A DNA stretch of 64,000 nucleotides from Bacteroidota bacterium (GCA_016721435.1 JADKIC010000015.1:46640-110639), one strand, 5' to 3'. Counted from the stretch's first letter, positions 7,848 to 18,748 are shown. The notes: a model not told the origin generated them from the sequence alone. Made by a program: numbers and translations.

Positions 7848-9920
7848 ATGACACAAGATAAATTGCAATCCAACGGACACGGTCCCGGTGATCATCACGG
7901 TCAGGTAGCTACGATGTATGAAAGCTGGTTCCTGGAGTATGCCTCTTATGTGATACTGGAAAGAGCAGTGCCTTATCTGGACGACGGACTGAAGCCCGTT
8001 CAGCGCCGAGTGCTGCACTCCATGTGGGAACTCGAAGACGGCAGATACAATAAAGTGGCAAACGTGATCGGACATACGATGAAATATCATCCCCACGGTG
8101 ATGTGAGTATCGGTGATGCGCTGGTTCAGATGGGTCAGAAGGACTTACTCATCGATACACAGGGTAACTGGGGTAATATTTACACCGGTGACAGTTCCGC
8201 TGCCGCACGTTACATCGAAGCACGGCTAAGTAAATTTGCACTGGAAGTAGTCTTCAATCCGAAGACGAGTATCTGGCAGGCCTCCTATGACGGAAGAAAC
8301 AAAGAACCGGTAACGCTGCCTGTGAAATTCCCCTTATTGCTGGCACAGGGTGTAGAAGGAATTGCTGTTGGTTTGGCGTGTAAGATTTTGCCGCATAATT
8401 TCTGTGAATTGATAGAAGCTTCTATCGATATTATCAGAGGAAAAAAAGTCAGCATCGTTCCTGATTTCATAACGGGTGGGGTAGCCGACTTTTCAAAGTA
8501 CAATGATGGATTGAGAGGAGGACGTATACGGGTGCGCGCCGTCATTGAAAAGCTGAGTAAGAAAATGCTCGCGATCCGTGAAATTCCTTTCGGAACCACA
8601 ACATCTTCTCTCATCGATTCTATTCTTACAGCGAATGAAAAGGGTAAGATCAAAGTAAAAAAGGTAGAGGATAATACTGCTGCTAAAGTGGAGATCATCA
8701 TTCACCTGCATCCGGAATCTTCGGAAGATGTCGATAAAACCATAGAAGCACTTTATGCTTTCACCGATTGCGAAGTCAGTATTTCACCCAATTCCTGCGT
8801 GATTGTTGATGGTAGTCCGAAGTTTTTATCGGTGAATGAAATTCTACGATTGTGTGCCTTGAATACACAGGAGCTCTTGCGCCGTGAATTGCAAATCAGA
8901 CTGGCAGAGCTCGAGGAAGGATGGCATTTCAGCTCGCTGGAAAAAATATTTATCGAGAAGCGAATCTATCGCAACATCGAGGAATGTGAAACCTGGGAAG
9001 CTGTCATCGAAACCATTCATAAAGGGTTGAAGCCGTATAAAAAGCGTTTCTTCAGAGAGATTACCGATGAAGATGTCGTGCAATTGACGGAAATAAAAAT
9101 CAAGCGTATTTCTAAGTTCGATGCCTTTAAAGCAGATGAACATATCCGTGGACTGGAAGAAGAAATTGGTCTGGTAAAAAGTGATCTGGATAATATCAAG
9201 ACGTATACCGTAAATTATTTTAAGAATCTGCTGAAGAAGTTTGGCAAGGGCAAGGAACGCAGAACGGTCATTTCTGAATTTGAAAATATCATCGCTTCGA
9301 AAGTGGTCATCAATAATTCAAAGCTCTACATCAACCGTGCAGAGGGATTTGTGGGCTATGGATTGAAGAAGGATGAATTTATCACCGATTGTTCGGATAT
9401 AGATGACGTTATAGCGATTACCGGAGATGGAAAGCTGGTAGTGACCCGTATTCAGGAAAAGGGATATGTTGGAAAAGACATCCTTCACGTAGCTATCTTC
9501 AGAAAAGACCTGGATGAGCAAACGGTGTACAATATGATTTATCAGGATGGAGCACGTGGTGCAATCATGATGAAGCGATTTACTATAGGCGGAGTAACGC
9601 GTGATAAAGTGTATGACCTCACCAAAGGTGCAGCAGGTAGTAAGGTGCTGTATCTTTCTGTAAGTACTCCTGCAGATGGACCTACCGTTATCATTAAACT
9701 GCGACCGAAACCCAAACTGCGGAATCTGGAATCCGTGGTGCATTTCGGCAGCCAACTGATAAAAGCCAGAGGTGTGCAGGGGAATGTAATCACTAAATTT
9801 CCGATTTTAAAGGTGATCGCAGCTACTGCAGAGGAAGAAACGAAACTTCGTAAAAAACAACCCGAATTGTTCCAGCCGGCGTCGAAAGATGATAAGTCGC
9901 AATTGAAAATGGATATCTGA
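7848..9920 (+). CDS. parC: DNA topoisomerase IV subunit A
   Basis: ParC is the DNA-cleaving and religating subunit paired with ParE. The 690-residue protein shows RAVPYLDDGLKPVQRRVLH near residue 40, the KYHPHGD segment, and SAAARYIEARLS with the catalytic tyrosine that forms the phosphotyrosine bond. The C-terminal half has a coiled-coil (EEEIGLVKSDLDNIKTY) and a beta-strand-rich DNA-wrapping domain, shorter than in GyrA. A GyrA box of the canonical kind is not evident, consistent with topoisomerase IV. It begins 38 bases after parE and ends at a strong terminator at 9940, so the two form a transcription unit. The frame is intact over 2 kb, in contrast to parE. Confidence 0.93.
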   Translation: MTQDKLQSNGHGPGDHHGQVATMYESWFLEYASYVILERAVPYLDDGLKPVQRRVLHSMWELEDGRYNKVANVIGHTMKYHPHGDVSIGDALVQMGQKDLLIDTQGNWGNIYTGDSSAAARYIEARLSKFALEVVFNPKTSIWQASYDGRNKEPVTLPVKFPLLLAQGVEGIAVGLACKILPHNFCELIEASIDIIRGKKVSIVPDFITGGVADFSKYNDGLRGGRIRVRAVIEKLSKKMLAIREIPFGTTTSSLIDSILTANEKGKIKVKKVEDNTAAKVEIIIHLHPESSEDVDKTIEALYAFTDCEVSISPNSCVIVDGSPKFLSVNEILRLCALNTQELLRRELQIRLAELEEGWHFSSLEKIFIEKRIYRNIEECETWEAVIETIHKGLKPYKKRFFREITDEDVVQLTEIKIKRISKFDAFKADEHIRGLEEEIGLVKSDLDNIKTYTVNYFKNLLKKFGKGKERRTVISEFENIIASKVVINNSKLYINRAEGFVGYGLKKDEFITDCSDIDDVIAITGDGKLVVTRIQEKGYVGKDILHVAIFRKDLDEQTVYNMIYQDGARGAIMMKRFTIGGVTRDKVYDLTKGAAGSKVLYLSVSTPADGPTVIIKLRPKPKLRNLESVVHFGSQLIKARGVQGNVITKFPILKVIAATAEEETKLRKKQPELFQPASKDDKSQLKMDI

Positions 9921-9939
9921 AACCAGTAACCTTAACTTG

Positions 9940-9969
9940 AAAGACCGGTAGTATTCGGTCTTTTTTTTT
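9940..9969 (+). terminator. Rho-independent terminator of the parE-parC operon
   Basis: AAAGACCG (9940-9947) pairs with CGGTCTTT (9956-9963) over an 8-base loop, running into nine consecutive Ts (9961-9969). Confidence 0.9.
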
Positions 9970-9998
9970 GTTCTTAAACTCTTAAAAATCTATTAATC

Positions 9999-11181
9999 AT
10001 GCATAGTTATATACATACTTCACTCGCCTTCCTCCGTGAATTTGACGGGTCAATGCCCTTGCATCATTTTCTCCGTAATCAGTTCAGGAAAGATAAGAAG
10101 TATGGCTCCCGTGACCGGCGTTGGATAAAGGAGATTTGTTATGCCTGGTTCCGGACAGCATCTCTATTGAAAAGTCTTCCCGATGAAAAAAGAATTTATT
10201 GGGCCTTTTACCTGATCAATGAACAGCGGTTGCCTATCGTGGAACTTATCCTTCAATCGGGTGGTGAAGAGTTTGCCGGCAAGAATCCGGAAGAAGCAAC
10301 GAATGAGAAGTTAAATCAACTCCGGTCAGTGTATCCTGAATGTAGCAATGAACTTATTTTTCCCTTTGGGAATTTAGCAAGTTCAATGCTCGATAGGAAA
10401 ACCTTTTCTGTAGCCATGTTGCAACAACCAAAAGTATGGATTCGCGTGAAGAGTACTGCATTTCAAAAGACCGAATCAGCGCTGAACAAAGCAGGGATTC
10501 CTTTCGAACGTCATAAGGACATGGAAAATGCATGGAGTATTGATCCTGCTTCAAAACTCGAAGAGACGGGTATTTTCGAGAAGGGGATGGCTGAAATACA
10601 AGACTTGTCCTCTCAGAAAACCGCAACGATGATGGATGCAAAAGCAGGGGAACGTTGGTTAGATGCCTGTGCGGCTTCAGGAGGGAAGAGTCTGCTCCTG
10701 CTGGACAAAGTTCCCGGAGTCATACTAACGGTCAGCGATAACCGAAAAGCTATCCTCGAGAACCTGAAAGAACGTTTCAGAAGAAATGGATGGAGAAACT
10801 ATACCATGAAGTTGTTGGATTTAACTTCATCAGAGCCAAACGATTTTTATAACCAAAAATTTGACGGAATCATTGCGGATGTTCCCTGCAGCGGATCCGG
10901 AACATGGCCACGTAGTCCTGAGCAAATGAATTTCTTCACTGAAGAAAAACTCAACCACTATATTTCATTGCAGGACTCCATTTCAGCCCGACTTGCAGGC
11001 ATGCTGAAACCCGGAGGAAAAATTGATATACATCACCTGTTCTGTTTTTAAAGCTGAAAACGAAGACCGGGTGGATGCACTGATTAAAGATCATGGTCTA
11101 GTATTAAGCAGTATGCAACTCTTCCAGGGAGCTACAGAAGGTGCGGATACACTTTTTTGTGCGCGACTTTTAAAAATGTAA
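9999..11181 (+). CDS. RsmB/NOP-family RNA cytosine methyltransferase (frameshift near the end)
   Basis: This family transfers a methyl group from S-adenosylmethionine to C5 of cytosine in rRNA or tRNA. Residues 1-150 form an N-terminal domain rich in basic residues (RDRRWIKEICY). The methyltransferase domain shows LDACAASGGKS (SAM site), DVPCSGSGTW (motif IV cysteine) and, after frame repair, ITCSVFKAENED (motif VI catalytic TCS). The break lies in the A5 run at 11018-11022; removing one A lets the frame run to a TAA at 11179-11181. Without repair the catalytic TCS motif is lost. The total of about 393 residues suits the family. Which RNA it modifies cannot be said. It stands alone between the parC terminator and the repeat island. 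Confidence 0.85.
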
Positions 11182-11308
11182 AATTATTGCTAAGTGAAAA
11201 GTATTTTATTTATCATAATTCAAATTCACGTTTTATTCGGGGACATTTGCCAATCCTTGTTTATTGTGAGGTTCAAAAGTTGTTATTATGTTTATTGTAA
11301 ACTGTAAA

Positions 11309-11346
11309 TTCAGGAAATTCATTTCTTCGCAGTAACAGTATAGCCG
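11309..11346. repeat. 38-bp direct repeat, copy 1
   Basis: This copy begins TTCAGGAAATTCATTTCTTC and differs from copy 2 at 12113-12150 at two positions only. Read on the minus strand it would encode the end of a protein, GYTVTAKK followed by TGA. Confidence 0.8.
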
Positions 11347-11414
11347 CCTGACTTCTGTATAAAAAGCATTGATTTTGCAATGAATAGAAAAACAGCCTTA
11401 TACTGAAAATTCAT
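11319..11414 (-). CDS. Possible small ORF or remnant of a gene end
   Basis: A 31-codon minus-strand frame starts at ATG 11414 and ends SGGYTVTAKK at 11319, inside repeat copy 1. The second repeat copy encodes a similar tail (GYTVIVKK) in the same orientation. Such tails occur at the ends of secreted Bacteroidota proteins, so these may be gene-end fragments. I do not recognise the sequence and do not claim it is expressed. Confidence 0.2.
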   Translation of the reverse strand: MNFQYKAVFLFIAKSMLFIQKSGGYTVTAKK

Positions 11415-11594
11415 GGGTGACTTAGAGCGTCCCGGGTGTGTTTAGTCATAGCTTTATACATGTCCTGGAATCTTTGTCGTACAAGCTTAGTAGTAGTGGT
11501 TTAGCTGTCAGAACTCAGTATTTATTTCTGCATATATAATCTCACTCGGTTCCAGCCGAACTAAAGTACAGCACTCAGCAAACACATCTTTCTG

Positions 11595-11742
11595 CAACAG
11601 CCCTGTAGGGGCGGTATCTCTGTAACTGACAATGTCCTCCTCTCCATATAACCGCCGGCACCCGACCTTAGGTCGGGTGCCGGCATTGGTGGGAGAAGAG
11701 GATTTCCTTTCTTACAGAGATACCGCCCCTACAGGGCTGTTG
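11595..11742. repeat. 148-bp nested palindromic element
   Basis: Perfect 31-bp inverted arms (11595-11625, beginning CAACAGCCCTGTAGGGGCGG, and 11712-11742) enclose 86 bases. In the centre a second palindrome, GCCGGCACCCGACCT and its complement around a single T, occupies 11654-11684. The stretches between the two also pair imperfectly (TCCTCCTCTCC against the complement of GGAGAAGAGGA). The whole could fold into one long hairpin. It has no coding capacity and looks like a REP/MITE-type non-autonomous element. Confidence 0.85.
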
Positions 11743-11952
11743 TGGAAGAAAGGTCTATCTCGGGTCTGACGATCTAACGTTGTCATGAAGTACACAGGAA
11801 ACATACTCTTAAGTCATTGGCATGTGAATACAGTTCACATTTCTCAGAGGAAGTTGGTATAACAAATCAAGTATCATCATATTGTTGCTTGAATTTTGTG
11901 GCATTTATTATATAATGTACCAGGACGAAGTCTTAAGAGAAAGAAATCAAGC

Positions 11953-12090
11953 ATGAGCCCGGAGAGACTCATAGAAATCATTCTAAATATCCATTAAATC
12001 AGCCTTCTTACGCCTAACCATGAACTGATAACCCGTATTCTGCTACTATCTGACGAAAAACGAAAAGTCAAAGAACTCTTTGGAATTTAA
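11953..12090 (+). pseudogene. Possible decayed coding fragments
   Basis: Two in-frame pieces look protein-like: MSPERLIEIILNIH (11953-11997) and, one stop later in another stretch, NHELITRILLLSDEKRKVKE to a TAA at 12090 (from 12016). They could be remnants of one small gene broken by an indel. The family is not recognisable and the call is weak. Confidence 0.2.
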
Positions 12091-12112
12091 TTTAAGGTGT
12101 CCCGAGGAGGAA

Positions 12113-12150
12113 TTCAGGAAATTCATTTCTTCACAATAACAGTATAGCCG
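12113..12150. repeat. 38-bp direct repeat, copy 2
   Basis: This copy matches 36 of 38 bases of the one at 11309-11346 and has the same orientation; the offset is 804 bases. It lies directly before the bidirectional terminator at 12158. Confidence 0.8.
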
Positions 12151-12157
12151 GTAAAAA

Positions 12158-12195
12158 ACAGGGGTCATCCGATGAAAAATGACCCCTGTTTTTTT
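12158..12195. terminator. Bidirectional rho-independent terminator
   Basis: ACAGGGGTCAT (12158-12168) pairs perfectly with ATGACCCCTGT (12179-12189). Seven Ts follow on the plus strand, and six Ts follow on the minus strand, where it would end the coiled-coil gene at 12211. Confidence 0.9.
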
Positions 12196-12210
12196 ATGTG
12201 TTTTCTACTT

Positions 12211-13107
12211 TTACCTCAATACAATCGATGACACTCCGGAAAAATTACCGTCCACATATAATTCAACAGTATAAGTGCCGGCGGTAAATATCCGGTCCTG
12301 CTCTTCAAATTCCATGCAGAAATTATCTTTTTCGTTTTTATAGTCAATGGCTTTAGAAACCGTGTAGAGCATCTCTTCAGACGTACTCGCATTCTTAAAA
12401 CTACTGCTGCCCTCTGAACGGTTGCCTAAAACTTTTCCACCCGGTTCAATGATTCGTAAATAAATAGTTTTTTGACCTGCCTTGGCGATTTTATTTTCCA
12501 GCAATGTAAAACACGTTTCAATTTTGTTGGCACGTTTTGCCATCGCGGTAGAAGTGTATTTATCGTTGTTACGCTTTTTAAAAGCGAGCACTTTTAAATA
12601 TTCTGATCGTAAAACAGAGGCGGTGTTGACCGTACTCTCTAAATTTTTTGATAAGGAATCAACAGTACTTGTCAATTCATTCTTCTCGCGTTTTAAATTT
12701 TCATTTTCTACCAGCAAAGTATCGATTCTTTCCAGGTATTCATCACGTAACTTTTTTAACTCCGCCAATTCAGCTTGTAACTGTTTATTGAGTTTAGTGG
12801 AATTAGATTCTTTGCGCATTAATGCCTGAATTTTGGCTTTCTGCTCATCCACTTTTCCATTGGCTTCTAAAAGAAGACTGTCAAGGCGACTATTAACCCC
12901 TTTGAATTGATTTAATTCTGTATACGTATCGTTCAGCTCCTTTTCAATATCAAGGTTAGCTGTGATGAGATTTTCTTTCTCTACACGATGATCATCCTGC
13001 AAGGATGTCTTGCTCATGAAGAGCCATCCGTTTAATCCCAAAGAAGCGATAAGTAGTGCAATAAGCACTTTGTTTGTATTATTGCCGCCCGGCTTAGTAT
13101 TGTCCAT
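12211..13107 (-). CDS. Membrane-anchored coiled-coil protein of unknown function
   Basis: The 298-residue protein has a short polar N-terminus, one membrane helix at about residues 14-31, a long heptad-rich region at about 35-165 (many Leu/Glu/Lys/Asn repeats), and a C-terminal globular domain at about 185-298. The last domain has alternating strands (QKTIYLRIIEPGGKVLG; GTYTVELYVDG) like an immunoglobulin-type fold. The layout suggests a periplasmic stalk carrying a binding domain. I do not recognise a named family. It is transcribed towards the strong terminator at 12158, with tsaD upstream on the same strand about 95 bases away. Confidence 0.7.
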   Translation of the reverse strand: MDNTKPGGNNTNKVLIALLIASLGLNGWLFMSKTSLQDDHRVEKENLITANLDIEKELNDTYTELNQFKGVNSRLDSLLLEANGKVDEQKAKIQALMRKESNSTKLNKQLQAELAELKKLRDEYLERIDTLLVENENLKREKNELTSTVDSLSKNLESTVNTASVLRSEYLKVLAFKKRNNDKYTSTAMAKRANKIETCFTLLENKIAKAGQKTIYLRIIEPGGKVLGNRSEGSSSFKNASTSEEMLYTVSKAIDYKNEKDNFCMEFEEQDRIFTAGTYTVELYVDGNFSGVSSIVLR

Positions 13108-13202
13108 TTTTTGTTTAATTTGTTACTGCTAAGCTATGGAGGATTTAGTCGAAGTGGGGCAATTGTTTTCGTTTTTTGTGAACAGGTAAAGTATTTGAAT
13201 TT

Positions 13203-14231
13203 TTATAAGGGGAGTCTGGCTAAGGGTGTGGTAGCCATGGAACAGAAATCTTTCGCAAGATATTTATGATAGGCGAATGCTGAAATCATGCCTGCATTGT
13301 CTGTACAGAATTCAAAATCAGGTATGTAGGTTTTCCAGTTTTCTTCCAATCCTGTTTCAGTAAGAGTTTTTCTGAGGTGACTGTTGGCGGATACTCCACC
13401 TGCAAGAGCGATAATGCTGATACCGGTTTCTTTCGCTGCTAACCGGACTTTATTGATGAGAATTCTAACGATGGTTTCCTGAACACTTGCGCAAACATCA
13501 GCTGTTTTATCTCCCGGGAAATTCGGATCGAGAAGTCTTTCTTTCTTTAAAAAGTAGAGAACAGCAGTTTTTAATCCGCTAAAACTGAAGTCGAGGCCGG
13601 GTGCATGAGGGTGCGGGAATTTATAAGCAAATGGGTTTCCGTCTGCAGCTAGCTTATCAATAAAGGGTCCACCGGGGTAAGGTAATCCAAGCATTTTAGC
13701 AACTTTATCGAAAGCTTCACCTGCTGCATCATCCTGTGTTTGGCCGATGAGCTCCATCTTGAGGAAGTCCCTTACGAGAACAATTTGTGTATGACCTCCG
13801 GATACCGTCAAACATAAAAATGGGAAATCGGGAATCTCCCCTTCCTGATGCTCCCTGAAAGTAAAATTGGCTATGACGTGCGCTTGCATATGATTGACTT
13901 CAATCAGCGGGATATTCAAGGAGAGCGCCATCCCTTTGGCGAAAGATGTTCCTACCAGTAAGGATCCAATAAGTCCGGGACCTCGGGTAAATGCGATGGC
14001 ATCCAGTTGGTCTACGGTTATTCCGGCATCCTTTAATGCTACATCAATAACAGGTACAATATGCAGCTGATGTGCCCGGGAAGCCAATTCCGGAACTACT
14101 CCTCCGTAACGGGCATGAATTTCTTGTCCGGCGGTAATATTAGAGAGGATTCTGCCGTTCCTGCTTACAGACGCTGAAGTTTCATCGCACGAGGATTCAA
14201 TCCCAAGAATATAAACCGCTTTGATGTTCAT
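13203..14231 (-). CDS. tsaD: tRNA N6-adenosine threonylcarbamoyltransferase
   Basis: TsaD transfers the threonylcarbamoyl group to A37 of ANN-decoding tRNAs, working with TsaB and TsaE. The 342-residue protein shows the kinase-like ASKHA motifs: LGIESSCDETSAS at the start, the metal-binding HMQAH (His114, His118), TVSGGHTQ, AGEAFDKVAKMLGLPYPGGP, ALAGGVSANSHLR and CTDNAGMI. The frame is open 11 codons further upstream, but ATG at 14231 gives the family start MNIKAVYILGIESSCDE and lies just after a good -7 element. It is divergent from tamB, a common Bacteroidota arrangement. Confidence 0.97.
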   Translation of the reverse strand: MNIKAVYILGIESSCDETSASVSRNGRILSNITAGQEIHARYGGVVPELASRAHQLHIVPVIDVALKDAGITVDQLDAIAFTRGPGLIGSLLVGTSFAKGMALSLNIPLIEVNHMQAHVIANFTFREHQEGEIPDFPFLCLTVSGGHTQIVLVRDFLKMELIGQTQDDAAGEAFDKVAKMLGLPYPGGPFIDKLAADGNPFAYKFPHPHAPGLDFSFSGLKTAVLYFLKKERLLDPNFPGDKTADVCASVQETIVRILINKVRLAAKETGISIIALAGGVSANSHLRKTLTETGLEENWKTYIPDFEFCTDNAGMISAFAYHKYLAKDFCSMATTPLARLPL

Positions 14232-14241
14232 AATACGTTCA

Positions 14242-14249
14242 CAAAAGTA
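14242..14249 (-). promoter_or_regulatory. -7 promoter element of tsaD
   Basis: On the minus strand TACTTTTG fits TAnnTTTG and ends 10 bases before the ATG at 14231. This placement excludes the longer start at 14264. Confidence 0.5.
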
Positions 14250-14349
14250 TGCTAACCTTAGCAATTAGAACTTAGTTTCGCCCTGTTATTGCCGGTAACT
14301 GCATTAAAAAACATTAATTATCCGCCGACTTAGAAACATATCGATTTTT

Positions 14350-17300
14350 TTGCTGGTATTTGTATTGCTGGTGCTCTTAACCTTCAGATTGATTGTTAAA
14401 GTACCTGTAGTGCAAACCTGGCTGGTTCAACGTGCCACATCGTATCTGTCCGGTGAGTTGGAGACGAAAGTTAGTATTGATGCAGTAGATATAAAGTTAT
14501 TTAGAAGCGTTGTTCTAAAAGGAGTGTATGTAGAGGATCTGCAGCAGGATACTTTGTTGTATTTACCCGATTTGCAGGTTTCCATCAGCAGATTTAGCTA
14601 TAAGAAACAACGAATTACCATTGCAGCTGTTACACTGGAAAATGCCAGAATCGGAATAAAGCGTTATAAAGATCCCCGGGACTATAACCTTGATTTTATT
14701 CTGGATTATTTTTCCGGTGCTGAAAAGGACACTACCAGCAAACAACCCTGGGACATCAAAGTGGAGAAAATAACATTGAAGAATTGTTTCCTGACGTATA
14801 AAGATTATAAGTTCGCTGATGTAAATGAAGGTATCGACTGGGATGATTTGGCATTTCAACACCTCGACGTTCAATTGGAAGATCTGGAACCAAGGGGCGA
14901 TACCTTGCAATTTCTTTTGAAGCATATCGCTTTTACCGAGAAGAGTGGCTTTGTGTTGAAACATCTTTCATCTAAAACATTGATGAAGCCTGAAAGTATG
15001 GATTTTGAAGCCCTGCAAATACAAACAGCAGGTAGCGACATTCACTCCAATATTCGTTTTGATTTTAACTCAATGGATGACTTTCAGGAGTTCATAACCA
15101 ATGTGAAATGGAATGCGAAATTTGACAAGAGTATCGTTGATTTTTATGACCTTTCTTATTTTGCCTCCGAGTTAAAAAATGTAAATAAGACGCTCGAACT
15201 TAAAGGTGACGTAGCAGGGACAGTGGATAGATTTAAAGGAAAAAATCTTGAGGTGCGTTATAGCAAGTCGACGTATTTCAAAGGAAATGTAAATATGACA
15301 GGGTTGCCTGATTTTTTTGAAACATATATTGAAATGAATGCGGAAGAAATCGCTTTCAATAGTCAGGATATAGAAACCATCCCATCTTTTCCTTTTGATA
15401 GTATGAAAACAATTTCATTGCCGGAGCAGATCAAATCATTAGGGGACGTGAAATTTAAAGGACATTTCAATGGGTTTTATAATGATTTTGTAGCGTATGG
15501 CAATGTGAGCACCGCGCTGGGCTATCTCAGCTCTGACCTGAGCTTGAAAATTGGTAATGTAGACAAGCAAACCAGCTACAAAGGAAGTGTCAGGCTCTTT
15601 GATTTCGACATCGGCAAGTTCTGGAATGTGGAGGATGTATTGGGTAAGATCAGTATGAAATCTGCTGTGGAAGGCAAAGGTTTTTTGTTAAAGAATATCG
15701 ATGCGAAGCTGGAAGGCGAAATTTCAGCTTTGTACTTTAATGGATACGATTATAACAACATCAGTATGAACGGGCGCTTTGCTCAGAAGCTATTTACAGG
15801 GGAAGTTGTGGTGCTGGATAAACATCTGGATATGGATTTTCAGGGTGAAATTGACTTAACCGGTAATTTGCCCGTATTTAATTTTAATTCATCCTTGCGT
15901 AAAGTGGATCTGGCGAGTCTGAATTTTCTGAAAAGAGAGAACAATCCCACTTTCGCAGCCGAAGTCAGCATCAGTCTTACCGGAAATACATTAGATAATG
16001 CGGAAGGCTCTGTGTTGTTTGAAGAAGTGAGTTACAAAGAAGGTGATAAGCTCGTAACAGCCGATAGTATTTTTATAGAAACGATGCTGGGTGAAAGAAG
16101 AGATTTTAAGCTGACATCCGATTTCATTGACTTACGTATTGCAGGTGATTATAATTTTCAGCCTTGAACAAAACCTTACAACATTTCATCTCCCTTTACA
16201 TTCCTGCTTTGACAACCTTAAATAACAAACGACCTGAATCACAGGAATTTAATTTTAAAGGACAAATCAAGAAGTCGAGTGAGATCATGAGTATTTTTTA
16301 TCCGGAAATTGTTATTGCGGATAGTAGTTCCTTTGAAGGTAAAGTAAGTACAGATAATAATGAACTTTCTATTCTTGTAAATTCTAAAAAATTATTAATA
16401 GGGGAAGTAGCATTTGATGATATTTATATTGATAGTCACAGTGACGCTATGAGTTTTTTCTTCAGAACTAATTTTAGTCGCATATCCGTTAGTGATAGTG
16501 TGGCATTAAATCAAGTATCATTAAATGGCTTTACCAATAAGGATACTGCCAGTTTTTTAATTGGGTTCTCCGGTGAAGATTCCCTGCTCTCACATGCCTC
16601 TTTTTATCTGAATGCTGGTTTTCTAACTACCGGTTATACCACGATTAAAATTGTTCCGGAATATTTATTACTTGCAGGAAAGACATGGTCAATCGATAGT
16701 GAGAATTATATTCTTGCAGATAGTACCGGATTGTTATTGAGCAAAGTTAATTTCAGAAATGAAGTACAGGAGTTGTCGATGAATGGCATCATTGGGAGAG
16801 ATTCTACAGCCAAACTCGCAGTGTTATTTAAAGATTTTCAAGCGGATCAGGTCAATGATTTTTTAAGTATTTATAATGTAAAGGTCGGTGGAATTGTAAA
16901 TGGAACTGCGTTGATTTCAGGTGTTACGGGAAGGCCTGCATTTAATTCAGATCTGAATGTGCAAAATTTAAGTTGGTTTAATGATACCCTTGGCGATACA
17001 GAAATTCATACCAAATGGGATAGTCAATTGAATAGGGTGGATGTGACGGCTATCGCGACGCGAGGTGGAGAGAAAAATATTCAAGTGGAAGGATTTTATC
17101 AGATTACCAAGGAAGATGATATTCTGGATTTTACGGCTAAACTTCAGAAAACCTATATACAATCGTTTGGCCATTATTTGAAAGGCCTGGTCTCTAATCT
17201 TTCCGGTATAGCAAGCGGTGATTTATATTTGAAAGGTACTGCTAAGAAACCGGTGCTTACAGGAAAAGTACATCTCCAGAAAGTAGGATTTTTGATAGAT

Positions 17301-18748
17301 TATCTGAATACGAGCTATACGTTCTCAACCGAGGTCGATATTAAAGAAGACCGTTTTGTATTCAGAGACTTATTGTTGAATGATGTAAATGGTAATCAAT
17401 CTATCGTGAATGGATATATCAGACATGAGCATTTGGATATTTTTATTTTGATGTTGGTATCAAAGTAAGTAAGATGCAAGTACTCAATACAGGTCCTGCA
17501 AATAATGATATGTACTATGGAGTGGCCTATGCCAGTGGAGTGGTGAATATTGAAGGCTACCTCGACTATCTCAAGATGAATATCGGTCTGAAAACGGAGA
17601 AGAATACTAAATTTAGTATTCCACTTAGTAATCCGGAGGAAGTCAGACAAAGTGGGTTTATTACTTTTATAAATAAAGAAAAAAATATCGAGACAGAAGT
17701 AACAGGTCCGGATTTTTCAGGCATTTCACTGACTATGGATTTTGATGTAACTCCGGATGCAGATATTTATTTGGTGTTTGATTCCAAAATAGGTGATATC
17801 ATTGAAGGGCGAGGTGCCGGAACGATCAGTATGACTTTAAGTCCGACGCAGTCTCTACGCATGTTTGGCGATTTTACTATTGAAGAAGGGAAGTATTTAT
17901 TTACCATGCAAAACATTATCAATAAACCGTTTTATATTGAGAAAGGCAGTCAGATTCGCTGGTTAGGCGATCCCTATAATGCTACCGTTGATATCACTGC
18001 GCTATATCGGTTAAGAGCAGGTTTGTATGATTTATTTCAGGACAGCAGTTTTCGAAAACTTGTTCCCGTAGATTTGAAATTGCACCTCACTGACCGATTG
18101 TTTAATCCCAATATTAGCTTTGAAATTAACGTGTTAAATGTTGATCCGAGTATCGACAATCAGGTAAAGCGATTGATAAATACGGAAGAGGAAAAATACC
18201 GGCAGGCGGTGGCACTGTTAGTAATGCGAAGATTTACTTCTCCTAGTGAAATTGCGAACAGATCCAGCGTAAGTTCTGGTAGCGTGGTAGGGGCGAATGC
18301 GTATGAGATGTTAAGTAATCAGTTGAGCAATTGGGTGTCGCAGGTGAACAGCCAGGTGAATGTTGGAGTGAATTACCGTCCGGCAGATGCATTGACAAGC
18401 GAAGAACTGGAAGTGGCTTTATCAACGACTTTATTTAATGACCGGGTGACCTTGGATGGTAATGTAGGAGTAGCCAACTCGACGACCTCTAACCCGAATA
18501 ATCAGAACACATCAAATCTTGTGGGAGATTTCTCTGTAGAAGTGAAAGCGAATAAAGATGGACGTATCCGATTAAAGGCGTATAACAGATCAAATAATAA
18601 CTCTCTTATCAATAATGTTAACTCTCCGTATACACAAGGTGTTGGTATTTTTTACAGGGAAGAGTTCAACACCTTTGATGAACTTCAAACAAAGATTCGG
18701 GATATGTTCAGAAGAAAGTCGAAGAAGAAGTTTAATCCGGATGTTTGA
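14350..18748 (+). CDS. tamB: TamB-family translocation and assembly module protein (two frameshifts)
   Basis: TamB-like proteins span the periplasm as a long hydrophobic beta-groove and are linked to outer-membrane protein insertion or lipid transport. The merged protein of about 1,465 residues has an N-terminal membrane helix (FVLLVLLTFRLIVKV), then repetitive beta-strand sequence, and ends in the DUF490/TamB C-terminal region (GRGAGTISMTLSPTQSLRMF through the final 300 residues). Frames break at about 16164 (a T lost after CAGCC) and in the T5 run at 17440-17444; restoring one base at each joins all three parts. The start is uncertain: TTG at 14350 is used here, but the basic stretch RRLRN expected before a membrane helix lies upstream and is open to ATT 14317, so an ATG may have been lost to an indel. 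Divergent from tsaD. Confidence 0.88.

Larger units (their letters stand above)
11182..12157. other. One-kilobase gene-poor island with repeats
   Basis: No intact gene is visible. The island holds two copies of a 38-bp repeat near its edges, a nested palindromic element in the middle, and short coding-like fragments. A small perfect inverted repeat TGTGAA/TTCACA with a 5-base loop lies near 11822. The layout suggests a place where elements have come and gone, but no transposase is left. Confidence 0.6.

Noticed and set aside
11309..12150. Complete insertion sequence between the direct repeats
   Set aside because: No transposase gene remains, the repeats are 38 bp (far longer than usual target duplications) and there are no terminal inverted repeats at the edges.
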